A DNA stretch of 64,000 bases from Tiliqua scincoides (taxonomy: Eukaryota > Chordata > Lepidosauria > Squamata > Scincidae), in the NCBI RefSeq assembly GCF_035046505.1, contig NC_089821.1, positions 310,365,368 through 310,429,367 of the forward strand, given 5' to 3'. Below, in pieces: positions 43,559-54,560 of the stretch. The stretch's first letter is position 1. Each line of letters opens with the position of its first letter. Under the pieces are notes generated by a model. It saw only the letters and a program-made list of their open reading frames with translations, had not been told where the DNA came from and searched no databases. The translations under genes and the position numbers were made by a program.

Positions 43559-45281
43559 GTTAGGACCTGGTCTGCACTTGCAGAAGAATGACGTGGTAGA
43601 CTCGGACGGTGCCACCTCAAACCAAAGTATGGAGTTTGGTTTTTGAATGTATCTCCATGGGGGGCGGGGGGACTCTTTACCAATTCAAACCAACTGGAAT
43701 ATCAGGGAGAAAGGTTGTAGCTTAGCCTGTTCCTTCCTTTGCTTGCTTTCTACCTGCAGGGAGCTCTTTTGGTAAGGGGAGCATTCAGAAATGCAAACCC
43801 CCACCTGCAGTCTGAAGTAGTACAGTCCATTCTGCCATCTCCTTTCCAGCTCATTCTGGGACACAAGTAGGTCTACCCTGCTGCAGAATCTGTCACAGTC
43901 TCCCTCCTGCTCTGTGCTCAAATGTGCAGCAACCTTGTTAACAATCATATTTATAAATGTTCAGGCTCTCCCTGCCATCTTCCTCATCTCCCCCTTGCAA
44001 TGCCCAACTATCAGATGGATTGCCGTGTATAAGGCACGGCATAGCAGTGCAACAGAAGTATTTGCATGCATCGACTGTGCTGGTATTTCAGATACTCATT
44101 GCAAGTCATTTCATGGTATTACATTTCTGAAATAAATTATTCTTTAACCCACACTAAGTCGTGCGCCTGATTTCTCCTGCTAGTAGAAGCAAAAGCCACT
44201 TTTGGGTTGCAGAGCACCAGACAGCAGAAGGGTTCAGAACCCTTTTCCTCTCTAGTCCCTCCTCTAATTCTGATTCATTTTCACTGCAGCATTTCCTGTT
44301 TTAAAAGGGCCACTGGGTTAATGCTGCACACATCAGGGTGTCCCACCCAGTTTGGCCTTTAGCCCCAGCAAAAGAAAAGTACGTAAGTGGCTTGATGAGA
44401 GAGAGAGAGAGAGAGAGAAAGAGTTCTGCAGAAGGAAACCAGGTGAAGACAGCTGGAAAAATTTTCACATGCAGATTTTCACATGAGATTAAATTTTCAC
44501 ATTTCACATGAGATTTCACATGAGATTAAACTTTCACATGAGATTAAACAAGACAGACAAACCAAACATATATTTACATCCCAATTTTCTTGGGCCAGAA
44601 TCCAGACAACTGCTCTGAGCACACCCAATGACTCTTTGTGCATGCTTTTTGGAGGGGCTGTAGCACAGTCCCTGCCTTACTACAACCTCAGAGAACTGGT
44701 GACAGATTACATAGAGAAGACCAAACTAGACGGGCTGGTGGTCTGACCAAGAAGAGTCCATCTGCTCCTGTGCTTCAGCAGCCACTTACATAGCAAGAGG
44801 CTGATGTTTTTCCTTGGAACACCAGGATAATCAAACAGACCTTCCAAGCCCTGGGCTGGGCGCAAAGCAAAGCACTGGCCACAGTGGGTCCCTGGATCAT
44901 GCTCTTGAGCATTCGGGGTGAGGGGCTGTCATAATCTTGACTCTCTTGTGCTTGAAAAGGGAGCAACACCCTCTGTTTGCATGTTATGGGAGCACTGACT
45001 CAAACCCTACCTTGATATTTTGCTGAATTCCTAGCCGGCCCAAGGTCTCCTGGTGCCTGAGGCAGAAGGCCAAATGCTGCTCCACCCCCACCCCAATAAC
45101 TAATGATGCTCATCCCAGTCTCCAATGTTTCAGCTCAGCACTCTCCTCCGTACTTCCTCTCCCCCCTGTCCCTCCCTTCCTTTTTCGATCAAATTGTAGA
45201 AAGAGCAGTGGAGGAAAGTAGAGTGTCCCAGGAAGAGTTAAGCAAATGCTTAATTGTGGATTATGTATCTCACACATTTAG
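43559..45281. other. Unassigned; (GA)n and an 18-bp tandem repeat
   Basis: A GA dinucleotide run lies at about 44394-44419. 44478-44550 has four irregular copies of TTTCACATGAGATTAAAC. ACTAGACGGGCTGGTGGTCT near 44725 may be a trace of an old CR1 tail. No gene is supported. Confidence 0.45.
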
Positions 45282-45613
45282 CACTGGGACCCACTTTTTA
45301 GCATGAGAATCTGTCAGGACTCACCAGAAGTGATGACATGACCGGAAGTGACATCATCAAGCAGGAACATTTGTAGGCTGCAATCCTACCCACACTTACC
45401 CAGGAGTAAGTCCCATTGACTATCATTGCTAAAAGAATGTACATAGTAGCTTGTTAAAAGTACAGGTCTGTAACATTTTCCCAAATGCAGTCACGTACCA
45501 TGGTAGCATCAAGTCTAATATATAAAAAGTAAAATATTGAATTGAATTGGGACCCACCTGAAATGGGCTCACGACCCACATAGTGGGTCCCGACCCACAG
45601 TTTGAGAAACACT
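45282..45613. mobile_element. hAT element containing a MITE half copy
   Basis: The left end is CACTGGGACCCACTTTT and the right end GGTCCCGACCCACAG then TTTGAGAAACACTG. A MITE half (GGCTGCAATCCTACCC) sits at 45376-45420. No clear 8-bp duplication is visible. Confidence 0.6.
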
Positions 45614-45834
45614 GGTGTGCCTTACTAGATATTTTGCAATGCAAGTTGTCTGCATTGATAATTTCATCCAACAGGTGGTGGTGTTTCACCAATAAGGAAA
45701 ATACTGTAGGGATTCTGTACACCTGAGCGTCTACATCTGTTCATACTAACAGGAGTATATTAAGTGCATCACCTACCTTATCTCAGAAGTATGCACAACA
45801 GCAATCCTCACCACCACTTTAGGACAAGGGTCAG

Positions 45835-46137
45835 CAACCTTTTTCTTTAAAGGGCCTAGATGTTTGACATCCAGGAGTTCCTCATGCCTTCGCTGAACTT
45901 CTGCGTAACTGAGCACCTGGAAGCGTCCTGTGTGGAATCTGCTTAGGAGGCTTCACTTCCTGCCCTGTGGACAGAGGAGTGAGGGAAGTGGAATGGGCAA
46001 GTGAGGGTGCAAATTCCTTTGCTTTCAGCAAAGCTTCCCAAGCAAAGCCCCATGCAAGGGAGACTTTGGCTGGCGGGTCAGATAACTTTGGCTCATGCAC
46101 TGGACATGGCCTGTGTGCTGTAGGTTGCTGACCCCTG
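45835..46137. mobile_element. hAT MITE (Charlie-like ends)
   Basis: The termini CAAGGGTCAGCAACCT and the inverse of CAGGGGTCAGCAACCT pair well. The flanks do not show a duplication, so it is old. Confidence 0.7.
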
Positions 46138-46184
46138 CAGAGCATATAACAAAAGGGGGGTAGATTGCTTCCTTGTTCTCTTTA

Positions 46185-46800
46185 AGTAGCAAGCTTTACT
46201 AGATCAGACCAAGCATCTAGCCCAGTATCCTGTTTCTTACCATGGCCATCCAGGTGACCCTGGGAAAACCCTCAGAGAAAGTCTGTGCCTCTGGCACCTC
46301 GGAACTGGTTGCCTCAAAAAGAAGAGGCCCAACTCACTCAGGAGAGAACTCAACTCCATGATTTTCCCTGGCACTTCCCAATAGCTCTCTACCCACAGGC
46401 CAGCACCCAGGAGCTTGAGAAAAAGCAGTGGCTTTTGGCATAGACATTCTAGATTAAGTTCACTGGAAGTGTAGCCTCTGCAGGGAAAGGCCCAAGTCAT
46501 AAGAACATAAGAAGAGCCCCACTGGATCAGGGCAAAGGCCCATCTAGTATAGCTTCCTGTATCTCATAGTGGCCCACCAAATGCTTCAGGGAACACACTA
46601 GACAATAGACACAACCTGTGTCCTGGTGACCTCCCCTGCATCTAGCAATCAGAGGCAGCCTACCTCTACCTTGCACATACCTACCATGACTTGTAACCCA
46701 TCATGAATTTTTCCTCCAGAAATTTGTCCAATTCCCTCTTAAAGGCATCTAGGCAAGATGCCATCACTACTTCCTGTGGCAAGGAGTTCCACAGGCTCCT
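46185..46800 (-). mobile_element. Two CR1 3' fragments
   Basis: 46185-46250 is a worn reversed tail (AGATCAGACCAAGCATCTAG). 46499-46800 is a better-preserved reversed CR1 3' end, stopping at GGAGTTCCACAG. The 250 bp between them are unrecognised. Confidence 0.75.
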
Positions 46801-46901
46801 GTGGGAGTCGTTCCCAGGAACCTCCTGCCAGCCCGCTGTTTCCAGTGCATCTTTGATTTTGTGTATTGGTAAGCACAGCAGATATTACAAGGAAAGCCTG
46901 A

Positions 46902-47077
46902 GGGCCCAATCCTACCCAACCTTCCAGCACCAGTGCAACCGGAATGCAGCCCCGAAGTAAGGGAACAAATGTTCCCATACCTTAGGCCTCTGTGACTGCC
47001 TCCCCAACACAGGCTGAAGTGCATACCCCACTGGCATAGCTGCACCAGTACTGGAAAATTGGATAGGATTGGACCCC
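46902..47077. repeat. Palindromic MITE, about 176 bp
   Basis: The ends are GGGCCCAATCCTACCC and the inverse GGATAGGATTGGACCCC. The centre GAACAAATGTTCCCATACC matches 17601-17780. Confidence 0.75.
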
Positions 47078-47339
47078 AAGTCTCCAGCTCGCTTCACTGT
47101 GGGAATCAAGCCAAACCCCAGCCCTACTCAGGGAAGTGGGGTGTGCACAAATGTCTGTCAAGTGGATCAAAGAAGAGTGTGGAAACTGAAACTTGCCCAT
47201 AGTTGTAAGCACAGCTGGTCAAGCTGTATTTACTTTGGCAAGATGGGGGAAATTTTAATTTATTTGGTTCTAAATGCTGACTGGTCAAATTAACATTTGA
47301 CATCAGCACACAACATTAATCAGCACACAACAGCAATTT

Positions 47340-47580
47340 AACTGCCCGATCTTAACCAAGCCCCCCTGAAGCAGCCATACCAGCAGACCGTGTGCTGCAC
47401 TCATGGGGGGGGGGGGCAGTCCAAAGGCCTCCTTGAGATAAGGGGAACATCCTTTACCTCAGGACAAGCCTCTGCTGCCCAAACAGGTCTCCTCAGATCT
47501 GCACCAGCTATTTTGCTGGCCCAAGTCTGAGGAGAGTAAGGGAGAAGGAACAGTGTTAGGATTCTGGTGCATGCCAGTGC
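47340..47580. repeat. Degraded MITE of the same group
   Basis: CTGCCCGATCTTAACC at the left, GGGGAACATCCTTTACCTC in the middle and TTAGGATTCTGGTGC at the right follow the family order. A G homopolymer lies at 47405-47416. Confidence 0.45.
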
Positions 47581-49539
47581 CATCCCATTCCCTCCCACCT
47601 TTCTCTCCTGCCCACCCTTCTCTCTGCCCAGAAATTCCCGTTCCTCCCTCTCCCCTTTCCATTTCACCCACACCATGCTGCTGGAGGTAGCGGGCTATGG
47701 CAGCGAGCCTCTGGAACCACCATCGTGGTGGAGGGACATTTTTACCTCAGAAACTGCTGCTGCAGTGAGGGGACTGTTAAGCTTCTGCCTGGGCACATTC
47801 TGCCCCTCAGTTCCTCAGCTGAGGGGGTCTCCAGCCTGTTCCTTCGGGCATGGAGGCAGCAGTCCTAAGAAATCACAACGCTGCCGTCCCAGTCGTCCTG
47901 AACTGATGCACCAAATCCTGGCTGGGACTGTGTCACCCCTTCAAGCCTCAGCACAGTGAGGCGGAGGGTTCAGGAGCTTTCAGGTCCCCTGTGGGCCACG
48001 TTCCTTGCTTCGGCGGGCTGAGGGCCAGGCAGGCTTAAAAGAAATTTGGCACCCAGCCTGTCCCACGCTCCCAAGCTTTTCTCCACAGTGTTTGCTGAGG
48101 AGCACCTTAAGGGCACCATTTGATGCATCATGGTTCCCTCAAGGCTTCCAGGGACATGACAGTTGGCATTCCTGAAGTCTCTGCCTTCCTATATACAGAG
48201 GCCTTCCCTTTCTCCGTGGCATTGGGGGAAAGTGCTGGTTCGGCTGGAGGTCGGCCTGAGGAGGATTTTAAGACGGCCCTGAGGCAGCTGTTTTTCCCCA
48301 GGACAAGATTCCCCAGGCACAGCCTGCCTTGCCAGAGTCCCAGGAAGCACACCATTTACTGCTCTAAGGAGGAAGGAGAATTCTTGGGGGAGGAAGCCAC
48401 TAACACAGAGAATAACCTGGACAGGTTTTTCCTGGTGGACCTATTTCTTAAACTGTTACCTAAGGCAACTAGGTCTCTGAATCTTGGCCCAGAGGCTGGG
48501 TCATTTTCTGCCTCTGCCACTCTAACCAGGCTAACCAAGTGTCTCTTTTCCTCAGGGTCCCACCACGCCACAGGTTTCTCAGGAAATGAAGATGTGCCTT
48601 AAACCCCTCATTGTTTGTCTTTTGGCTACATTCTGTGCCCCAAAGAAGGTTTTTTGTTGAGAAGTTTCTTGAATTTGAAGAAAATTAAAGAAGGCATGGA
48701 TCTCAGGTTATGGAACCAAATCCACCAGCTTCTCATATTTGATTAGAAAAAAAGAATGGTGTTGCGGCAGTTAAACATTTTATAAAGCCTTCCGTCAGGG
48801 ATCGAGCTGGAGAAGGCCATAGGTCAAGGAGAGTAGTACCTAGTGGTTAGTGCTCACATACCTCTGCTTTCCTTTTTTACTGGGTCAGCAGCCAAATGGG
48901 CATGTTTTGCCTGGGGCTGCTGGACCAGGGCTAGAGACACTTTTGGATCTGAGGATGAAGCAAGTCTAATGCAAGTTTGTCATTAAAGAGCTTTATTTGA
49001 CTAAAATACAAGAACATCAACTTACAGGAGTACCTCCAGGCATCCAGAGGTATCTCCAGGCATAGGCTTACAGTCTGCCAGGAGAAATGCCTCCTGCAGC
49101 CTGTCCGAGTGCCCCGCCCACAGCAAGTAATACACAGCAAGTTGGCATGGCTAAGTGCTATAACAAGGTGGAGGATAGAATGGGGCTGTCAAGCAGTTAG
49201 AGAAAAGCACGAGTAGAAGGCTGATAGGAAATGCCTGAACTCAACAGGAGCAGCACATCCTGATCAAATTTGATACATACAGTAACCAGAAGAGGGAGCT
49301 GGGAAACTACTCATGAACAAAGCACACAAAATCCCAAGGCTGCTAAACTAGTGACATCTGCAGATTGGCTTGGGGGGGGGGGCAGAAAAGATAAAATTAA
49401 CTCCCTAAATACAGTCCCTATTGTTAGCTACTAACATTGTCCCAGGAGTAAGTGGAAGTTCCTTTTGCAAATTAGCATTAGGTTCCATGGCAGACCTTAT
49501 AGATACGTCCCTGAGCACCCTAGTGCTTGCACACTTAAA
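47581..49539. other. Unassigned; one 160-codon open frame at 48120-48602
   Basis: The + frame at 48120-48602 reads MMHHGSLKASRDMTV and onward with mixed composition. It has no domain, splice site or homologue that I recognise, so I treat it as chance or transposon-derived. The rest of the stretch shows no gene. Confidence 0.3.
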
Positions 49540-49689
49540 AAACCTACGGATGATGATGTCATCAGGATATCTGTACTTCCTTATCAAACAAGTGTTGGAA
49601 ATGTAAGCACAGTGAGGGTACTTTTTATCATATGTGGTGGACTTGTGAAAAAGCTAAGCAATTAATAATAATAATTATTATTATTATTA

Positions 49690-50235
49690 ACAGTTTCCAC
49701 ATGCGCTGCCTCTGACGCATTCTCGGCATCACCTGGCAGGACAAAGTTCCAAACAATACAGTCCTGGAACGAGCTGGAATCCCTAGCATGTATTCACTAC
49801 TGAAACAGAGACGCCTGTGTCATGTCGTGAGAATGGATGATGGGCGGATCCCAAAGGATCTCCTCTATGGAGAACTCGTGCAAGGAAAGCACCCTACAGG
49901 TAGACCACAGCTGCAATACAAGGACATCTGCAAGAGTGATCTGAAGGCCTTAGGGATGGACCTCAACAAGTGGGAAACCCTGGCCTCTGAGCGGCCCGCT
50001 TGGAGGCAGGCTGTGCAGCATGGCCTTTCCCAGTTTGAAGAGACACTTGGCCAACAGTCTGAGGCTAAGAGGCAAAGAAGGAAGACCCATAGCCAGGGAG
50101 ACAGACCAGGGACAGACTGCACTTGTTCCCGGTGTGGAAGGGACTGTCAAATTGGCCTTTTCAGCCACACTAGACGCTGTTCCAGAACCACCTTTCAGAG
50201 CACGATACCATAGTCTTTCAAGACTGAAGGTTACC
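49690..50235 (+). mobile_element. LINE 3' fragment (zinc-finger type) in an AAT tail
   Basis: It encodes the ILGITWQDKVPNNTVL region (first bases in another frame), GRIPKDLLYGELVQGKHP, WRQAVQHGLSQFEETLG and a worn finger (the second finger segment is three codons shorter). It ends AGACTGAAGGTTACCAAC. Its 5' side abuts (AAT)n/(ATT)n at 49665-49688, and it splits the tail of the L2-like repeat that follows. Confidence 0.85.
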
Positions 50236-50462
50236 AACAACCTATATACCACTTTTCAACTAAAAATTCACAAAGCGGTTTACAGAGAAAAATCAAATAA
50301 CTAAATGGCTCCCTGTCCCAAAAGGGCTCACAATAAAAAAAAATGCAAAAGAATACCAGCAGACAGCCACTAGAATAGACACTGCTGGGGTGAGGTGGGC
50401 CAGTTACTGTCCCCCTGCTAAAAAAAGAGGAGCACCCACTTGAAAAAGTGCCTCTTACCCAA
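50236..50462 (-). mobile_element. L2-mobilised SINE-like repeat
   Basis: TATATACCACTTTTCAAC, CTCCCTGTCCCAAAAGGG, CCCCCTGCTAAAAAAAGAGG and CCAATTAGCAGGGG are shared with 62165-62428. In reverse it ends with an L2-like TATATAA and ATT tail. Confidence 0.65.
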
Positions 50463-50810
50463 TTAGCAGGGGTATTAGAAATATTGGAAAATGATACAAA
50501 AAATGTTACAAGAGATACTTAATTTTGTAATACCATTGAAACCAGAAATATTCCTCCTAAATACAGTATCAGAAATTAAAGACTTACAAAAGAGATATCT
50601 TATTGTACAGATTAAACCACCTCTCAGAGCGCGATACCCATAGTGGCAAGAATATTGTGTGCACAATTGTGGATTGTGCACAACTGTGGAAATCTATAGA
50701 TATTCCTAATAGAGAAAATAGATAAGATTTATGAAATTGCAGAAATGGATGTATTAACAGAAAGAATGAAGATAAAGAAGATATTGGAAGCCATTTTATG
50801 ATTGGATAGA

Positions 50811-51315
50811 TAATCCAATCATATACCTTTGATAGATAATCCAATCATATACCATTGAGGGTGCAAAACCCTGGGTGAATCTGGGTTTGCAAGTTATGTG
50901 CAGTTATGTGCGGAGTGGAGCCCGAGAAGCAGGTCAAAACAGCGGCTGGAGAAATGTGCTGTTCAGGAATGAAGGTTTATATGGCAGAGTCACTGCCGAA
51001 GCTCTTAACGTGCGCTTCTTTTCATATATAAAAAGGGCACAATCCTAACCAGGTCTACTCAGAAGTGAGTCCTATTTTGTTCAAGGGGGCTTCCTCACAG
51101 GAAAGTGTGGTGAGGACTGCAGCCAAAGAAACTCACAAAGCAGTTTGTGTAGCAAAGGAAAGGAAACGACGCTTCCCTGACCCCGGAGGCCTGTCAAACT
51201 TTTTATCCGTTCATGATCTCATTTCGGTTTAGCGAGTGATATAAAAACAAATGCACGCTAACACAGTGCAAAGAAAGAAGGGGGGAAGGAGAGCCTCTCC
51301 GGGAGCGGGCAGACC
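50811..51315. other. Unassigned with a short palindromic MITE at 51035-51124
   Basis: The MITE starts GGGCACAATCCTAACC and ends GAGGACTGCAGCC. AATCCAATCATATACC is duplicated in tandem near 50810-50855. No coding feature is seen. Confidence 0.5.
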
Positions 51316-51571
51316 AGGGACGTGCGGCGGGTGGGGAGGCGGGTGAGGCAGAGCCTCCCCGCTGGGGAGAGAGCCAAGGGAGGAGCTGCCTACTCTGCAG
51401 GGACGTGCGGCGGGTGGGGAGGCAGGTGAGGCAGAGCCTCCCCGCCGGGAGGGAGCCCAGGACCCCGCCCGGCGTGCGAGGGGCGCGCGGAGGCTGCGGC
51501 CCCGCCCCGGGGAGTGGCGGCGGGAGGGCGCCGCCGCCTGGCGCTGCCGCGCCGGGCCAGTGCAGACGGGG
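51316..51571 (+). promoter_or_regulatory. PTGER2: Probable PTGER2 upstream CpG island, partly repeat-derived
   Basis: Two tandem copies of a GC-rich repeat (GGGACGTGCGGCGGGTGGGG then GAGGCAGAGCCTCCCC) lie at 51316-51360 and 51398-51445. Unique GC-rich sequence then leads to the ATG. No TATA box is visible. A promoter function is inferred from position and CpG density. Confidence 0.45.
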
Positions 51572-52375
51572 ATGTCGGAGGGCTGCGAGGAGCGCGAGGC
51601 GCTGCTGCTGCGGCCGGGCGAGGGGGGCGCGCTGGCGGCGGCGCTGATGTTCGCGGCGGGCGTGCTGGGCAACCTGGCGGCGCTGGCGCTGCTGCTGCGG
51701 GCGCGCGCGCGGCGGCGGGCGCGGCGCGAGCGGCCGTCGGCGTTCCCGGGGCTGGCGCTGGCGCTGGTGCTGACGGACCTGCTGGGCACGTGCCTGCTGA
51801 GCCCGGCCGTGCTGGCGGCGTACGGGCGCGGGCGCGCGCTGCGGGCGCTGGCGGGCGGGCGGCTGTGCGCCGCCTTCGCCTTCGCCATGGCCTTCTTCGG
51901 GCTGGCGGGCACGGGCACGCTGGGCGCGATGGCGCTGGAGCGCTGCCTGGCGCTGGGCGCGCCCTACCGCTACGCGCGCCTGCTGCGCGGCCGCCGCGCC
52001 GCCCTCCTGCCGCTGGCCGCGCTGCCGGCGCTGCACGCGCTCTTCGCCGCGCTCTGCGCCCTGCCGCTGCTGGGCTTCGGCCGCTACGTGCAGTACTGCC
52101 CGGGCACCTGGTGCTTCCTGCAGCTCCACTTCCCCGGCGGCGCGGGCGACCGGCGCGCGCTCGCCTTCGCCCTGCTCTACGCCGCGCTGCTGCTGCTGCT
52201 CGTGCTGGCCGTGCTGCTCTGCAACCTGCGCGCCATCGCCTGCCTGCTGCGCATGCGGCGCGCCCGCCCCGCGCCCGCCGCCCGCCCGCCGCCCTCCGTG
52301 GCGCAGGAGCTCGACCACCTGGTGCTGCTGGCGCTCATGACGCTCGTCTTCGCCGGCTGCTCGCTGCCCTTCACG
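51572..52375 (+). CDS. PTGER2: PTGER2 coding exon 1: prostaglandin E2 receptor EP2, TM1 to TM6
   Basis: EP2 is a plasma-membrane, Gs-coupled receptor for prostaglandin E2. The exon encodes residues 1-268. The start is the ATG at 51572; MSEGCEER aligns with the SEDCETR of human EP2, and the in-frame codons just before have no ATG. Features are GVLGNLAALALL in TM1, TDLLGTCLLSPAVLAAY (68-84) close to human EP2, FAMAFFGLA in TM3, ECL2 QYCPGTWCF (174-182), and LDHLVLLALMTLVFAGCSLP leading into TM6. The TM3 end reads ERC (123-125) where human EP2 has ERY. No N-glycosylation sequon is present anywhere in the protein. Third codon positions are almost all G or C. The exon ends at ACG before GTGAGT, phase 0, the same codon count (268) as PTGDR exon 1. 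Confidence 0.95.
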
Positions 52376-52539
52376 GTGAGTGGCGCTCCTGGGAGGGACT
52401 CCGGGGGAAGGCGCCGCGCGCCCCACTCCTCGGACTGAGGTCCGGCTGGGGCCCCTCCAAGTGGCGAGGGGAAAGCACTCTGCACGTGCTCGGAAGCAGC
52501 ACGTGCGGCGGGCAGGCCAGGCAGAGCCCGCAAAAAGCA

Positions 52540-52640
52540 CTGAGGCGCGGGGCGTGGAGGCAGGTGAGGCAGAGCCTCCCCGCTGGAGTCCTTCAAAAAG
52601 TGCCTCCGCTGTGTGAGGCGCACAAGAACTCTTCCTCGCC
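52540..52640. repeat. GC-rich repeat after PTGER2 exon 1
   Basis: GGAGGCAGGTGAGGCAGAGC and CTCCCCGCTGGAGTCCTTC repeat the upstream copies and match 22120-22165 after PTGDR exon 1. Confidence 0.55.
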
Positions 52641-53164
52641 TGCCTCCCCACCTCCTCCTCAGAAGTAGCCTTGGCTTGTGTAACAGGTCCACACGTCCTG
52701 GAATTGGTCCTGTCCTGTCCCGTCTGTTGCTGGATTGAGGCTTCAAACGCCGCCGCCCCCCCCCCCCCCACCGTCACCCTGGATAACATAAGAGATGAGA
52801 TAGCAGACAGGAGCAGCTTTCATGCACGATGCTTGGAGCACTTGAATCAGAGCCTGCCTCACCCCCTTAGATAAGAGTCGGATCACTTCTGAAGAGAACT
52901 GAGCAAGGGAGGCATTTGTGAGATGAAGGTTAGACAGCCACTTCACAAATCCCATTGAAGCAAGAGCTGGATCAGCTTGACGTATGGATTTCCTCTAAGC
53001 GTGTGCAGAGTGCCTTTCCATAGCCAGGCAGCCTGGAACCACAGCAAGTCCTTACAAGACGTTAGGAGAGAGGCCAGAATCCCTTGGTATTGGTGGAATT
53101 CTTAGCGTTTCTTTTGACCTAAATTCAGTCATTGGAAAACACCCTGAGGAGGAAGCTAATAAAC
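52641..53164. other. Unassigned intron sequence with a poly-C tract
   Basis: A C homopolymer lies at about 52756-52769. No other feature is recognised. Confidence 0.4.
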
Positions 53165-54115
53165 AGGAATCAGAAACTGGGAATCTGCGCAGTCCTGTAG
53201 TTTCCACAAAGATAAGTCCTGCCTCACTCACCTCCTGGAGTTCTTTGAGGGTATCAGGAGGTATGTGGATGAAGGCTGTGCAGTTGACACTCTGCCCTTC
53301 GGCTTGCAGAAAGCTTTTGATGAAATCTATCATCAAAGGCTCTCAAGTAAACTTAGCAGTCATGGAGTAAGAGGACAGGTTCTTTTTTGAATTGATTGCT
53401 GGTTGAAGAACAAGAAGGAGAAAGGAATAGTGGACAATTCTTACTGGGGAGGAGAGTAAGAAATGGGAAATCGTCAAATATCAGTCTTGGGGCCATTATT
53501 TTTTAACTTGTTCATAATTGATCTGTAGTTGGGGGGTGGCCGAGTCTGCAGATGGCACCAAATTGTTCTGGGTGGTTAAAACCAAAGTGGATTGTGAAGA
53601 GTTCCAAAGAGATCTCTGCAGTCTTGGTGGATAGGCAACCAAATGGCAATTTTACGTGTTAAGTGTTGCCATTGAGGCAAAAAATCCCAATGTCATGTAA
53701 CACACTGTCAGAGCTGTTGGTGACAGCTGTTGGTGGAGTCAGAGCTGTTGGTGACAAACCAGGAAAGAGCTCTTGGGTTAGTTCATTGAACAGCTCTTTG
53801 AAAATATTGACCCAAAGTGCAGTAGCAGTGAAGAAAGCAGATTCCATACTAGGGGTAGTTAAGAAAGTGATCCAGATAAAACTACTAATATTATAGTGCC
53901 CCTCTATAAATCTATGGCGCGGTTCCAATCACCACTCTGCAAGCAGGGTATTGTAGAGCTTGAAAAAGTACAAAAGGGGGAAGCCAAAATGGTCAAAGCC
54001 TGGAGCACCTTTTTAGGTAAGGCTTCTGGGGCTTTTTAGCTTGACCTGTAAAATTAGGCATGGTTTGGAGAGAGTGGATCAAGAGAAGTTCTTCTCTCAC
54101 AACGCTAGAATCAGG
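53165..54115 (+). mobile_element. Old CR1 ORF2 remnant
   Basis: Worn RT coding is recognisable: TKISPASLTSWSSL at about 53210, GLQKAFDEI at about 53305, then FADDTK-like and HLRKRLLG-like stretches to about 54115. It has many breaks and no 3' tail. It is similar in age to 26780-28085. Confidence 0.75.
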
Positions 54116-54159
54116 AGACATGGTTCTGGCATTGTGGTGCTGACAATGTGGCAGTGTCT

Positions 54160-54560
54160 TATCTGGCTCCCCTGGCACCAGTAGATTAGCACAGGGGGTG
54201 GGTGGTAGGTAGGGAGGAAGGGGGAGTTACAGGTTGGAGAGGGAGAATCAGAGCAAGGGCTGCGGCCATTGGGAGGCATTTCATGGGTGAGCAGGGAGCA
54301 GTTATTGGTGGCAAAGTCACTGCTAATATCCTTTGCTCCCCACCCAGCCTTGCTTGTGCCACCCACTTGGACTTGTGCCAGCCAAAGAGCTGGTGCAGAT
54401 CCAAGTAGACCTATAGGGCAACAGAGAGCTTATCTGGAGGTAAAGAAACAAAAGTTCCCTTACTTTCAGGAAGCTTCCTGATGCCCCCCCTAGGATGCCT
54501 CTATGGCATGACTGCATCAGTGCAAGTTGCAGAGGGAAGGATTGGGGGAGAAGTCATGGA
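54160..54560. repeat. Degraded MITE-like repeat
   Basis: GCAGTTATTGGTGGCAAAG matches 31870-31888, and GGTGCAGATCCAAGTAGACC and AAAAGTTCCCTTAC follow the family order. Terminal repeats are lost. Confidence 0.4.

Larger units (their letters stand above)
49540..50810 (+). mobile_element. L1 LINE ORF2 C-terminal remnant, split by later insertions
   Basis: From 49587 the reading is NKCWKC, then [11 protein letters not shown], the L1 C-terminal zinc knuckle. After inserts at about 49667-50462 it resumes with WKMIQKMLQEIL, IPLKPEIFLL and, near 50715, KIYEIAEMDVLTERMK. These are diagnostic of L1. It is broken by several shifts and is the only L1 I see. Confidence 0.8.

Noticed and set aside
48120-48602. 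160-codon open frame as a new host gene
   Set aside because: It has an ATG and moderate length but no recognisable domain or conserved neighbours. I kept it only as a note in the unassigned stretch.
51203-52789. 528-codon reverse frame over PTGER2 exon 1
   Set aside because: It is an Arg/Gln/Ala-rich GC shadow of the receptor exon and runs into repeats on both sides.
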